Below, piece after piece: positions 22,611 to 35,800 of a stretch of 64,000 bases of DNA; position 1 is the stretch's first letter, and each line of letters begins with the position of its first letter. The stretch is from Fragilariopsis cylindrus CCMP1102. Lineage: Eukaryota; Bacillariophyta; Bacillariophyceae; Bacillariales; Bacillariaceae. The notes beneath the pieces are model-generated. The model ran no database searches. It saw only the letters and a program-made list of their open reading frames with translations, and was not told the DNA's origin. The DNA lies in the NCBI GenBank assembly GCA_900095095.1, contig FMBT01000321.1, positions 248,001-312,000 on the forward strand. The letters are read 5' to 3'. Position numbers and translations under genes: made by a program.

Positions 22611-22901
22611 TATGGTGGCTTCAGGTGGGTTACTTTGTTTTATGAGTATTTGCATGGATGTTCCTGTCAAAATTGGTGTGGGTGTATTTTCCAACCAGCA
22701 GTGACTATTTAAATATGGTCCCTGATTGGATGATGATGATTTCCATTCACAATTTATATGACTTAGTGAGGGTAGTGAATCAATTTTGTGTCCTAATTTA
22801 TCTGGTGGTATGTGGTATGTGTAAATCAAGATAATGAAGAGCTGTGTTTTGGTGGGCTATAATCTTACTGTGTAGTGTGGGGTGGTGTATTTATTTCCTA
22901 T
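22611..22901 (+). repeat. dispersed repeat B, copy 1
   Basis: The core TGGATGTTCCTGTCAAAATT and the downstream TCTGGTGGTATGTG are shared with a direct copy at 62825-63110 and an inverted copy at 61508-61865. Similarity is about 80 percent or more by eye over most of the length. Confidence 0.85.
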
Positions 22902-23064
22902 TTTAATATATAGATATGACAGTAACAAATACAAGCTACATTAATTTATCTTATCATCTCACTATCACACTCACTAACAATGTTGGTTGTAATATCTAGA
23001 ATATGAGAAACATCATGATGTCGTTGTATTAAACTAAGCAGATACATGTATTAGAATAACAAGT

Positions 23065-23370
23065 GCACACATATTACTTTTCCTACAGCTGCTCTTGTCA
23101 TTATCTTATGCATGTATGTGATTTTGCTGACTATTCATTCAGGGGGAAAAAGTGGCGGGAGAACTATATATATAATATAAATCCCACATAATGCCTACCT
23201 ACCCTCCTATACCATTATTGGCAGCATGATAGATGTAGAACAGCAGCTGCGCACATATGATTTCTGTACAGTTACTTTGGGGGTTATCTCATGCATGTAT
23301 TTGATGTTGCTGACAATTTATCTAGGAGAAAAAATTGGCGGTAGCAACTATATACATAATATAACTAGCC
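23065..23370 (+). repeat. degenerate tandem duplication, ~184-bp period
   Basis: Two copies (from about 23065 and 23249) share CACATAT, TCATGCATGTAT, TTGCTGAC and GGCGG..ACTATATA..ATAATATAA in the same order. Confidence 0.75.
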
Positions 23371-23761
23371 CATACTAGATATAACTGCTAAGTAATTTAA
23401 ACCGCGAGGTGATTTAGTTTTTAATTGTGTTGGTTGACGGACGGACAACAAAAATACGATTTAAAAAGGTACGTTTCGATCAACCAACATTTCATTGCTG
23501 TTTTGTCTCTGGAGTTAGATGTTGTTTCATCCTCGGTGTTATCGCTGCTTTGCTATTTCTGCAGGAATACACCACACGAGACTCATCAGCTAAGCTAGCT
23601 AGGAATAACACCGGTTCAGTGACTAATTCAAAAATGCCATTTCGTTATGACTGCTAACACTATGAATATATTTGCAAATAGTCCACTTAGTATCATATTT
23701 TATTGTATCAACAATTTTTTGTTATATTTTTATTTCTACTATTCATACGTTTTAATTTAAT

Positions 23762-25039
23762 TTAACTTAATTTGAATGCCAATACTTTTAATCGTCGATT
23801 TTGTGCCTTGACACGATTATTGTATCGATTCTTGATTGAATTTTGTGGTCTAATTCCTGGACCCGGTAAGATTTTTTGTATCTCGGACCATTTATTACCT
23901 AATACACGCTGGTGTTTAAATAAAAGTTGATCTTCCTCTTCCGTCCAATTTGTTTTCTTAATATTCGGATCTAAGTAATTGACGTACCGGTCACGGATGT
24001 AATCACCCGTTCGTCGTTCCAGACGATTTGCTATATCCGCCCACATAAATCCATCACGTTTCATTGTTAGGATACATTCATCTTCGTATTTTTCCCATTT
24101 ACCATAATGCTTGGTTGGTTGTAAATACTTATTCCAACGACATTTACATTGAATAGCGGACCGACTTGGTAATGAATACGAAATAATTTTCCAATCGATA
24201 TTGCTGCTGCCTCGTTGGAATTTTTTTACTTCAATCTTCAGTTGTTCATCCTCTTGTTGTGTCCAATGCTGATGTCTAGTAGCTTTATTGGCCTTGTCGT
24301 TGTTGCTACTACTACTAGTATACGTGATGCCGCTTGACGATGATGCTGTAGTATAATACGAAGTTAATTGCCCATTCAACCACGGTGATGGGGTTGAGGG
24401 AGTTGTTACATCATCATTGTCATCTTCATCGAATGTTACCTGTGGCACCAACGATGGATAAAGACCAGTTGTCGTTGACATAGCAGTAGTTGCTGTACCA
24501 ATTAATCCCGTTATGAACTCTTCATCATCATCGTCATCGTCAACCTCGTTCTCATTCTCATCTATCGTCTCTTCATTATCATCGTCATCCTCAATAAGGA
24601 GTGACAGACCTTCTTTCATCAATTCGATATCACTTTCATCATATTCGTGGATAATATCTGAAACCTGACACGAAACATTGTTGTTGCTGTTGCTGTTATT
24701 GTCGTCGTTAGACAGGTTTGTCAAAACATCTAATAGTTCTTGACCAAGTTCTTTGGTGATAACATCCATATCGGTGGAGGTATCATCATCAATATCCAAT
24801 AGTTCTTCTTGATCATATCAAGTTCTTCGGTGATAACAATAACACTATCTTCGTCGTCGGAGAGGAAGAAGAGGAGAGGATGATGCATCAAAATCAACAA
24901 CATATTCATCAAAAGTAGAATACATTAATTCATCATCGTTATCATAATCGTTGTTGTTGCTGTTGTTGTCGTCGTCGTCCTCGTCAAAGGAAACACTTGC
25001 TGCATTGATTCGATCGTATCGGTTTGTTGTTCTCACCAT
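23762..25039 (-). CDS. three-repeat MYB (R1R2R3) transcription factor
   Basis: The main 345-residue frame (24799-23762) ends with three MYB/SANT repeats: HWTQQEDEQLKIEVKKF..NIDWKIISYSLPSRSAIQCKCRWNKYL, then KWEKYEDECILTMKRDGFMWADIANRL..YIRDRYVNYL, then NWTEEEDQLLFKHQRVLGNKWSEIQKIL..SIKNRYNNRV. Each has the three spaced aromatic residues of the fold, and the third has a typical recognition helix. It should be a nuclear DNA-binding regulator. The N-terminus is acidic and Asn-rich, suggesting an activation region. A better start is the ATG at 25039 (MVRTTNRYDRINAASVSF), reached by allowing two single-base corrections at about 24860-24880 and 24795-24815. Without them the protein would start within the acidic part, still keeping all three repeats. 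Confidence 0.85.
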
Positions 25040-26700
25040 ATTGATTGATTAATTAATTGATAGTGAAGTTAAGTAGTTTATTTATTTGTTGGTTATTGTA
25101 TGTATTTATTTGAAAGTGGTTCTAAAAAATAAGTTGTGAGGATTGTTGAATAAAAGTTTTAAAACTACTTTTCTTCTTTCCAGTATGCAATGCAATGCAA
25201 TGCATTCATATTGTCGGAGGGAGGTGAGCGAAATCATAGGAGGGATATAAAACCAATAGAATGTTGTATTTGGTTTTATAGTCATGGTTTTCGTTATTAT
25301 TTGATCGATCGATTCATTCATTCTTTTGTGGTTTAGCTTTTTCTTTTTCTATCAAAAATCGTTGTGGTTTTATTTATTCATTTATCTTATTGAGTACGAC
25401 ACCAATCTCGATGCTAGAAGCCCTTAAGTACCATAACTACCACCGTAGGGAAATAATACACGAATCGGTACTTAGCTGTAGGGCGACCGTATCATCATCC
25501 TTTTCGTCATCGGCTTTACTAATTAAAACTCAAAGCGATGCTGCCTGCCGTGGCTTATTGAAATACATTCATCCATTCCGATTGATTCCGATCAGCAATC
25601 GTTTTCATATTCTATACTCTATATTCTTATTCTCGTTATCATCAGCGGCCGCAGTGTTGGCAACAACAACAACTCAAGAATCATAACAATGCATAAACAA
25701 TGAGCATTTTCACTTGGTGTGTTGCCATGCATTCATCACAAACATCCACGACATTACAGTACGTACTAACATTAACACAAACCACAAAAAACAAAAAAAC
25801 TCAAACAAGCGAAGAAATCTTTGATGCTGGACCATCCTGTGTAAAAATTGAGTGAAAACACCATCCAGAATAGTTTTCTCCAAGCACCCACTTTCTTAAT
25901 TTTAATTATACGGTTTTTCGCGTGATTTTTGGTCTCAGTTTGGGACTCAGGTGTTTGGATTTGGATACTCTGGTTCATCTTTTCATTCATCATAATATTG
26001 TACAAGAAGGAATATAAAGTGTAGTCGCTTGCAGTGCGATCACAATGATACGTCAAACACACGATGCAGATGAATACCATACAAGATGACATCCTGTACG
26101 GCCGGTCTTGGTTCGAATGACATCCCGTACGTACCGCTCTCGAATACGAATGGTATCGTCTATGAAATGAGGAGAAGAAAAAAGAAAGAGATGAAGAACT
26201 AAAGCTATTCGTTTCTTTTTGATGACGATGACGATGACGATGATGAAACAAAAAGTAATTTCTACACAAAATGCACTGCGGTACTCAAGTTCATTCGGAA
26301 TGCTCCTCCAATTTGCATTGGTTTCGAAAAGTGATCTAACACTAGTAGATAACATGACATCATTGTTGCGATTGGAACGACCCTGCATTGAATTGACTGC
26401 CGAAGAAAAATATATACTTCCATACAGTTTACTGCGTGATGAACTTGACATGATCAACCGGACACTGTACATCGTCCAAACAAACAAGAAAGGAAGATGC
26501 TTAACAATTACTATTTATTTTTGAACAGTAATATAGTTAAGAGCTTTATATCCACTAGAAATCATGAGTCATAATCTTCTGGCTGAACTTACACGGGTAG
26601 TAATAGTACAGTACCTAGCTAGAGCGGGCAAATTATTAGTACTGTATGAAAAAATTGCAAACCCTGTAGATACATTTATATTTGTTACAGTTTTTATTTT
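25040..26700. other. MYB promoter side and 3' flank of the reductase gene
   Basis: Frames at 25411-25686 (MLEALKYHNYHRREIIHES..., hydrophobic end) and 26219-26524 (MKQKVISTQNALRYSSSF...) are about 90-100 residues each and have no recognised domain. I do not support them as genes. The left end should hold the MYB promoter. Confidence 0.4.
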
Positions 26701-29700
26701 TTACATTTCAAATGATTCTTCATAGAATACGCAGTTGGCAACATTATCATTAGCTTTGTCCCCTTCCGTATCACGAAATTGTTGTTGGTTCTTATGGACA
26801 CCAGACTTGATCGTATTAACAAACCTTCGGGACCACAATAAAACACACCCGGTCGTTGTGCTTTGATAATGTTTCTCAATATTGGCGTTGCTTCTGCTTC
26901 TGCTGATGTCGCATGAGCGTCGGTAGAATCATTGTTAGAATCCTCACTAGCATTGTTTTCATCATCGTAGTCTCGTCGAACAATATCGGTCTCCGTTTGA
27001 GATTCCCAATTCTAGTAACACCTTCTTGGTACCACGACTAGACGTGCCGATCACTTTCGATGAGGTTCCCCTGGTGACAAAGATCTTAATGTTTCATCGT
27101 TGCCACCACAAAGCTAGTATTCTCGATCCCAATGTTGCCGCCGGTGATGCCATTATTGTTGTCATCGTCGACGCCTTCGTCAGATAGAGCCAATTCGTTG
27201 TTAACCTCTGTAGCTGTATACCCATTCTTGTAACGTCTTGTTGACGAGGACGACAAAAATAACCAAAACCGCCAGAAACCATCGACGACAACACCCACAA
27301 CGATACTCAAAATTAGGATGCCGTAAAGACCGTATGGGCGGATAAAAAATTGGTGGGTATTTTCAAGGATGAATGAGGTACAACCAGCGATGCAATACCA
27401 TTCCAAGGATGGATACTGACACGAATGATATGGATGCGATAACAGCTGTTGATGGTGACGAGAAAGGATCGTGATAAAATTTTGATGGTCGCATCGGATA
27501 TCCGCCAGCATTAGCACAACGTGGACTCGCCATGGTGTGGGTGAATATGCTAGTACGATGATGGCCGTAGTTCTCTTGACTGTGTGTATCTTCTTCTGGA
27601 GTAATCTCGTCACGGAAATATCGGTGTCTGCTGCTGCTGCTACCTACTGTTAGGACAGGCAGGAACGATGTTGTGGTCTTCGTCGTCATCATCGAAGAGC
27701 TCAAAGGGTTGCTTGTCGTTTTGATTCCGTGAGGTATTATAGATCATTAACTTAAATCGAACACAATTAGTATTGGATGTGAAAACCCCACCGCCGCCAT
27801 CTTCATGATCCAAAGTCGTATTCTGATTCTGATGAAAAAGCGGTAGAAAACATGACCGAATAACGTGCTTGATCAAGGCTTCGTCGCGACAACACCAAAG
27901 GAACGATACTGTATTGAGAGTCGATAGCTTATCGTTGCGATTGTTGTCGCTGTCATCGTACAAATATGACGAAAATTCTTTCAATAGCATCGGTAAAAGA
28001 GTAAGGAATGGTGTTACTCCAATTCCACCTGCAGCAATCAAAACAACATCATGATTTAATGCATTTGCAATCCAATCAGACGTCCCTGAATAAAATCCAT
28101 CTACAAGAATCAGAGGCAGATGTAGCTGTGTATGCTTTTCCCTGTCGTCGTCGCCGTTGCCGCTAACGAAGATATCACACTCGTCCGCATTGCCATTATC
28201 AATACTTCTAATCCGCCGTTGATCGGCTTCTTGCTGTTGTTGTTTTTGTTCTTTGTGGTGTTTTAATCGATTCAAAATAGTAGTAGTAAAATATCCAACC
28301 TTCTTGAAAAGTATTTTGAACTGAACCGGTCCCATCGACTTTTCAGTTTCAATTATAGTAAAGGGATACCATAAAAGAGAAATAGATGGAACACATATCT
28401 TGACAGATTTTGGACGATATGACGATGAAGAACCACTAGTACTGATACTTTTCGGTATTATTCTTTCGTCTACAGAAAACGTCAATTCAACACAATCCAT
28501 ACCATCATCATCGGCATTATTGTTGTTGTCATCTCCAGGTTGAGAGGATGAAGACGATGATAGTACTAATTTATATTCATCAATTTGGACACCACCACCA
28601 CCACCACCACCAGCATAATTATCGTTACACCAAAATATTGATGAAAATGAAAGCCAGTAATCAAACGATGGTAATGATTGTAACAATTGTTGTATTACTG
28701 ATGGTATAGTTGTTGATAAATATAGAATGATACTTGGTAATATATATAAGATATTATTTCTCATATGCATGATTGTTGCAATCACAAATATGGTAGCATA
28801 GAAAATATGTGATAGGTAAAAGAAACGATATGATTTCGTCTGATTGTCGACAAACTTGTCATGACCAATAATAGAAATGATAAAGTTCCAATTAATCCAT
28901 AAAAATTACGAGAATATCCATAACAGGATGATCCATGACCACCACCATGTTGAAGAAGACGATGATGATCATCGCCATTAGTAGTAGTCGCAGCAGTAGT
29001 AGTCGAATTTGTACTATTGTTCTGATTTTGATCATCGTCGGGAATGTGATACCAAGGGCGACATTCTTTTGGTGGAATCATTGCTAAATATGCAGAACGA
29101 ATGAAAATCCATACATAGTACTCCACGTATGATTCGGAACTTGATCTTGAGTTTCTTCCTGATCACGAATAATACCAAAAAATCCATATATGAGTGTATA
29201 ACATAACGAATGAATCATAATCCATACAAATGAGACATATCCAGCCCATTGATGTAACCGCAATGCATCATGCATAAGATTATTAGTATTTGCAGTTGCA
29301 GTTGCATTATTGGAACTGTTGTTGTGGGTATCATCGTTGCTGTTGTTGTTGCTGTTATATGGCTTAGTGGGCATCACAATATACGAGGACCATAAGGGAC
29401 AATGTTTCCCAATTGTACCAAACACATATATTCCCATTGACACCATCCCAGCAGTTCCAGCTGGCATAGCAGATGCCATAATAAGTATCTTAATCCAATC
29501 CAGAACTGATATTGTCGTTGATGCTGCTGATTGATCATTATTATCTCACCATTGTCTGAAATCATTTGCAGTTTTCTACGTGGTATACCATGATATGTAC
29601 CATAACAAAATACCCACAATGATGGTAGTATAATCAATCCAAACAAAATTAGTCTCCATGTCTTGATCTTGATCGGAAGAAGAGAAGCAACGGAAAAAAG

Positions 29701-30646
29701 GTATCGACTTTTTGATGATGCAGTAGTTGTTTTCGTTATTATCATTGACAACAGCAACAACAGGGTGGTCAAAATCAACGGTCTCGCTATTACTACTCTG
29801 CTCGGTGTCGCCTTCTTGTTCTTCCTCCTCATCGCCGTCGTCGTTGTCATTAATGTTGAAACCAGCATCCCATATTCTTTTTCTTGATTTCCAAAGCAAA
29901 AGATACCACTATCACAACAAAAGCAGCAACAAACATGATCTATCATCGTAATCAATAGAGGGGAAAGGTATATTAAAGTACCTGTTACAATCCACCAACA
30001 GGACCAATGATATATATTATTTTAGATACATCAATGTTGTATTTCTTCTGTTGTTCTTCTCCTTCTCCTCTTCTTCCTTCCCATCATCTTTCTTCTTCGT
30101 CGCGTTTTTATCATTTTCATCTCCACCTCCACTACCTCTTTCACCACGATTATCATCACCTCTACTACGATTATTGCTACTGTTCTTATTCTGTATTCCC
30201 TCATTATTACCGTCCTTCATCATCTCGTGTCGACTTTGTTCGATGCTTACATTGCCATTGCCATAACCGTAAATAGCGTGGTCGCTAACGTTACCTTCAA
30301 CAACATGACTGTGATTGAAATCAAAATTGCTATTATTAGTATTAGTATTAGCGTTAGCGTTAGTTTTGTTCGAATCATCTTGTTCTTGTCCTTTGATATT
30401 GCTTTTGCTGCTGCTGCTATGGTTGTTATTAGTATGAGGTGTATAATTCTTTGTTGTAAACCATGTTAATGCAATTGTTGAAAATAGAAATGATAATATA
30501 ATCATATAACGTAAGAATAATTGAACTCGATATCTTATTAAAATAAGTCTTCTACTTCTTCTACATCTTTTTCGTAATCCTTCAGCATGGTCATGATCGT
30601 CTGCGGTTTCGACAACGACGTTATTACTACTACTAATTCGCCTCAT
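26701..30646 (-). CDS. ferric reductase / NADPH oxidase-like flavocytochrome, multiply frame broken
   Basis: Adjacent minus-strand frames assemble into one FRE/NOX-type protein. It starts MRRISSSNN at 30646 with an early membrane helix. Haem-ligand helices include ALRLHQWAGYVSFVWIMIHS (about 29210-29265) and RRNHIVSFTYHIF..YATIFVIA (about 28790-28850), preceded by MIPPKECRPWYHIP. The FAD-binding motif is WYPFTI, the NADPH motif is AGGIGVTPF (about 28005-28030), and the C-terminal CGPEGLL and VFYEESFEM complete the family order. The enzyme moves electrons from cytosolic NADPH across a membrane to iron or oxygen; which acceptor cannot be decided. At least five to seven single-base gaps interrupt it, for example in T4 runs at about 28795 and 29597. 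The gene is either a decayed copy or distorted by consensus errors. Confidence 0.75.
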
Positions 30647-31485
30647 ACTGTATATTTCGAAACGCTGTACAACCAATGTATTCAATAGTATTCTGTCTAA
30701 AAGGGAAGGTATTATAATGTCAAGAATGGGAAGGTCAGACTCTTGCTGGCTTTAGTTCCTTGTATTATCGAACGCTACGCAATCATTATTCTGTTTTTAT
30801 TCAGCAAACGCCACAATACGGTAGCAACCATTGCTGCAATCAATCGGCAATGGAACTTGTCAATCAATTATTCCAGAACAAGAAGGAATCGACGACTAAA
30901 ATCAAATTGAATGGAAGATTAGATTGATTCATCGAATCAATCTGTGATAATGCATGGCTGATGCATACATGCTTAAATGTTCAGTCAATTCTTGATATGC
31001 CTAATACCGGTATTTAACGATAGATGGTTGATTTAACGGTAGAAGAAGATAGATCCTCATCATCATCTGTGTTTCGAAATAGCGTGGTCGACGCGTGTGA
31101 TGCACATGATCACAAAGTATTGAATTTTTAGGTTCGGTAAACCAAAGATAGGAAGATAAGTTTTAATATAGTAGGACTACAGTAGTCTTAACGTAGTGAC
31201 TGATTGAGTCGCGAGCTAGCAGTTTTACGTGAGTACAATAACGTACGGTACAATAAAAGTTCAAGGTACTGTACAGCCATCATCATGTAAAAGAAGCAAG
31301 GATGATAATTGATTGATTTCAATCGCTGCTGACGACGACACGACGGACGACGAAGCAAACACACTTCCTCAACAGCGTATTACAGAATAGGAGGTAGGAC
31401 TAATACAGAAAGGAGGAAGTTGTAGATATAAGGAGAGACTGTTGACGACGACGACGACGACAAGACCGCTTATCATTCAACAATT
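30647..31485. promoter_or_regulatory. divergent promoter region, reductase / fibrillin-like genes
   Basis: An 839-bp region between two divergent start codons. It contains a GAC-repeat leader just before 31486 and no recognised ORF or known element. Confidence 0.45.
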
Positions 31486-32719
31486 ATGATGACGATGAGG
31501 ACGATGATGATTTTATCGATGGTGACATTACTTCTCGCGTATATTAAGAACACGCCGTCGTTCGTATCATCGTTTTCAATAATACCCCCTGTTACAACGA
31601 CAGCAATCACGACTAGTACTACAAACGCATCACCATCGCCGAAACTATTGACACCGCTACAACAATGGAATTCGAAATTGAACTCGAATTCCAGTTCCAA
31701 TTCATTTTTTTCTTCTACTACGAGTAGTTTTACTAGTTCTAGGAGTAGTAGTAAATATCCTTCATCATCTTCGGCTCTATTATTATTAGCTGATAACAAT
31801 GGCGTTACAGATGCATCAACTACTTCGACATCAGCAGTAGGATCATCAGTATTATCGAAAAACAACAACAACAACAATAACAACAATAACAATAACAATA
31901 ATTTAGTGGGAACAAATAAATTAAACTTTTTTAATTCACTGGATACGATGGATACATTAAATGATGCCACAAAGGAACGTACCACATTATTAAATAAAAT
32001 GATTAATGAAAAGTTGATTGTGAACGTGAATAATGAAGTAGTTAATGTTAACGAAAGCAGTGATAGTAATTCTATTATAAATGAAGAAATAATAGTACCA
32101 ACAATAAGTTATAATAATCCAGGATCAAGTGAAACATTTTTAAAAAGTAGTGCCAGCAACACAGAAACTAAACCAAATTCACAATCATCACAATCATCAC
32201 CAAATCCTCCATTGCTGTTGGTAAATGGAAAGTGATATATGCACCACATATATCCACAGCAGCGAATGTATTGCATGGTAAATTTGATGTACGGTATGAT
32301 TTATTTTATGATATAGAGGATGGTTCAACTGTTGTAAGTCATGCCTATTATGATTTTCCAATTATTGGGAAAGGATATTTATCTGTCAGTGGTACATATG
32401 GTAGTGTATTAACAGATAGTAAGGCAGCAGCAAGTACTACTAGTACTAGTACTAGTGATGAGTATTATTCAAAAGTTGATTTTAATAAAGCATGGATTAC
32501 ACCAATATCCAAATCCAAATCACAAAAAGAATCACAATCACAACCATATGCAAGTTTCAATGATGTACCAGATTCCATGATAAAACAATTATTAATGAAA
32601 TTGGCAAACGTGCCTTTGTGGAATCAGTGGCTGTATTTCCTGTCTCATTTTTAGATGCAAATATGATAGTCTTTGAATTTCAATTATTTGGTACAAAAAT
32701 TTGTGCCTATAAACAATAA
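31486..32719 (+). CDS. probable plastid PAP/fibrillin-like protein, frame broken twice
   Basis: The N-terminus MMTMRTMMILSMVTLLLAYI is a signal peptide followed by SFVSSFS, similar to the ASAFAP-type junction of complex plastids. A Ser/Asn-rich linker follows. The conserved part, in a shifted frame, reads GKWKVIYAPHISTAANVL, FDVRYDLFYDIEDGSTVVS, GKGYLSVSGTYGSV, VDFNKAWI and, after another shift, GKRAFVESVAVFPVSFLDANMIVFEFQL. The W.V.YAPH start and the beta-strand pattern resemble plastid-lipid-associated (PAP/fibrillin) proteins, which bind lipophilic molecules at thylakoids or plastoglobules. The fit is moderate. One missing base is needed at about 32140-32215 and one at about 32600. It is convergent with the mannosidase gene, 167 bp away. 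Confidence 0.55.
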
Positions 32720-32886
32720 GATATTTCATTATGATAATAATTTTAGTAACAACAATATAAAGAATATAGCATAGTATGATGCATAATAAAGAAAAGATAT
32801 TGAGTAGTACAGTAATATGTATGATTGTAAAATTAGTTGATGTGCCGTTCTCTACTACTGTAGCTAATCACCAGTCATGGTTACTA

Positions 32887-35800
32887 TTATTTGATTTGAA
32901 TCTTAAAAGTTCGAATATCCATTGGTGTCAACGTTATGGTATAACTTTCGCTGCTCACATCGTCGTTTTTCTTGTCGGTTTCGCCAGTGCCAGTGCCAGT
33001 CCAATCAAAGCGTTCATTTCTCCAATCCTCTATATCACGATTGCCGCTTAGGGTCGTTTCTTGGATATCCTTTATCGATTGACCTGGAAATATAATAGAT
33101 AAATCTATAATGACTGGTAGCGACAGGACGATGTCTTCCCCGATGGCGTATTGATGACCTAAACGTACTAAGAACGTTGATGTTGATGTTGGTGTTGATT
33201 CTTTTTCTTGTTCTTCTTCTTTTCATCGTTGTCGTCCACAGTAGTTGTTTGGTGATAAGCATAATGTTATGAGGCAATGATTTTTTTAAACCGGAAAAGC
33301 TCTTAACGCGAAAGGGTGTTTCCTCTGATGATGGAGCAGTTCCAACAAAAACGAGTGGTTCCGCAAAGGATGCGTCCATCTCCGATCGAGCTAGTTGAGC
33401 TCCAAAAGAATCATCAAAATCATTACTTTTATTACCAACTTCGGTGGTGGTGTTGGGTGGTGGTAGCGCTGATGGTCGTTTCTCTTTTTCATCAACAACG
33501 ATAATGCGATGTTTACCCCTGATAATCAACCCCTCACCGATCCGATTGTATTCCCGTACGGTGGACAAGAGTGATACCGATATCGGTTTCATTAATAGGC
33601 TCTCCCACCCCTCTTCCATCATCTACTAGTGTCCTCGATGACCATAAGTTCGACTGTAATCCATATAGATGACCCACCCTGTGTACGATCCGTAACAACA
33701 GCAAATGCTACGATCGTGATGGTGACGATGATTTTCGTTGCGTTGTCCTTGTTGCTTCCTTCCACGTAAATAGCTGTATTGACGGGGTAATAATTTCCAG
33801 CTACAGGTTCGTATACGACAAGTCCCAAGTAGGACGATGGTTACGTTGACGTTTCATAAATTCTCTCCCATTCGAATCTGTGTAAAAATAGCATCGTTGT
33901 CGACGTTTGTATTGTACCTGGTCACAATTTCTTTCCCAACCCCATCATTGACAGGAATCGGCCGACTATAAATAAGAAGAAATAAGAGAGAGAGAGAGAG
34001 ATAGAGATGGTGAGCATAATATATGTATATGCGTTTAAAAGATATGGTTGCTGATTTGATTGATTTGATTGATTGATTCAGTACTTTACCTTGATATTCG
34101 ATTCGATGTATGGAACGTCTTTGCGATACGAGTTATGGTTTGAATCCAAGATTCTTCATACTTTGTATGGATTTCTATACCACCATACCACCACCACCAC
34201 TGTCCGCATTTTATTGACAACAGTCGTATTTGTAACCGGAATCAAATGCAATTTTTGATTTGGTGTACTTGGTCTAAAAATGTATGCACCTGAATTCTGA
34301 GATGAAGTGCCATTCGAATCAAATGATGTATAATATCCCCACGCGCTTAGTCCTGCTAATAAATTGTTTTTATTTTGTCCTTCTGTCCTTCCTGTTGTTG
34401 TTGTTGTTGTTGTTGTTGAATAATCATGAGACCGATCCGATGTATATTACCAGTTTTAGTATTAACTACAACAGTAAAACGACCATTGAAATTTCCGTCA
34501 AGTCGTCATCGTCATCTCGATAATGTTGTTGTTGTTGTTGTTACCCTTAATTTGTTGCTGGTTCTTCTTGTCAACCAATAATTCGGAGTCGGTTTGTTTT
34601 CGAATCCGGAATACTTTTGCACCCACTGGTGGAAGAGAATCTGCCATGAAAGAAAAACAAAAGAAGAATCGTTATCGTTATTATCGTTGTTATCAACGCT
34701 TTACTACGCGACAATATGAATGGCCGCTGTTGTGCTTCGATGGTTTGTTTATAAGTATGCTGTTTATCATCTTATCCTCCTCTCCTCATCTTCTAATACA
34801 CGAATGAATCCACAATAATATATTTGCCACTTGAACCAACAGGAAGATCAATTACTGTCGATCGTTCGGATGCTAAACTATTGTAAACGATCACGTACAA
34901 ATCTGTGTTACTACTATTGCTGCTTGTGGAAGAAGTAGAAATATCACATATGGTTTCATTTAATAATTGACAATATGTCAAATCCTTCAAGTACTTGTTA
35001 TCATTATTATCATCATTATCATTATCATTACTACTACTATTGCCACCAAGAAATTGATCTTTCAATTTATGTATTAAACATGGAACAACACCATCAATCC
35101 CTTCTTGTAATCGTTTTGCATAATCGTATGCCACATGTTGTTTCGATGTACCCGAAACACCATCATGATGTTGTAGTACACCATGTGCATCATCTAACAG
35201 ATACATTTGATCTGTACAAGTATTGGACACAGTAGGATTAGGAGATGCTACTTGTACTGTACTAGTCCTACTACTAAGTATTTGTCTTGATGCTAATATA
35301 AATGATGAACCAATTCTTTCAAACTTTTTTAATGATGGACGTGATGTAAAGTAGCCTGTCCAGAAACAATTTGGACAATCACTATATGGAAAAAAATCAT
35401 CATACTTTGTGGTCCATTCTACACCACCACCATCATCACGACTACCACTACCGACATCGTCGCCATCCTCATCATCATCATCATCATCATCATTATCATC
35501 GTCGACTTTTACATCATGCGGTTTTGTTGTTGTTGCTGCTCGTCGAAGACGATTGTTCTTGTTCTTGTTATTGTTAAATTCGTTGACAGTGCCATCATCT
35601 AAATCTACTTCTTCTTCTGTCGCTACTAATACTACACCACCACTACCACTACTACTTGTACCTCTATTACTACTTGTACGAATTTCTTTTTTTAGCTCTG
35701 ATTTTGACTCCACTGATGATTTTGATTTTGATTTGACTGATTTGACTTTTGATGATGTTTCATTGTATTTACATTGTGTATAATATTCGGGTGAGGAATA

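Larger units (their letters stand above)
21121..23761. other. gene-poor region with dispersed repeat copies
   Basis: The ORFs here are short and not protein-like. Stretches at 21285-21365 and 22611-22901 match, inverted or direct, sequence at 61.4-63.1 kb. A degenerate tandem duplication lies at 23065-23370, and its right end also resembles inverted sequence at 38.22-38.28 kb. I read it as decayed transposable-element DNA. Confidence 0.7.

Noticed and set aside
25411-25686. Possible 92-residue protein with hydrophobic end
   Set aside because: No family, and a run of simple codons at the end; not distinguishable from chance.
29590-29600. Programmed frameshifting in the ferric reductase-like gene
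   Set aside because: Too many breaks of the same kind along the gene; consensus error or decay explains them better.
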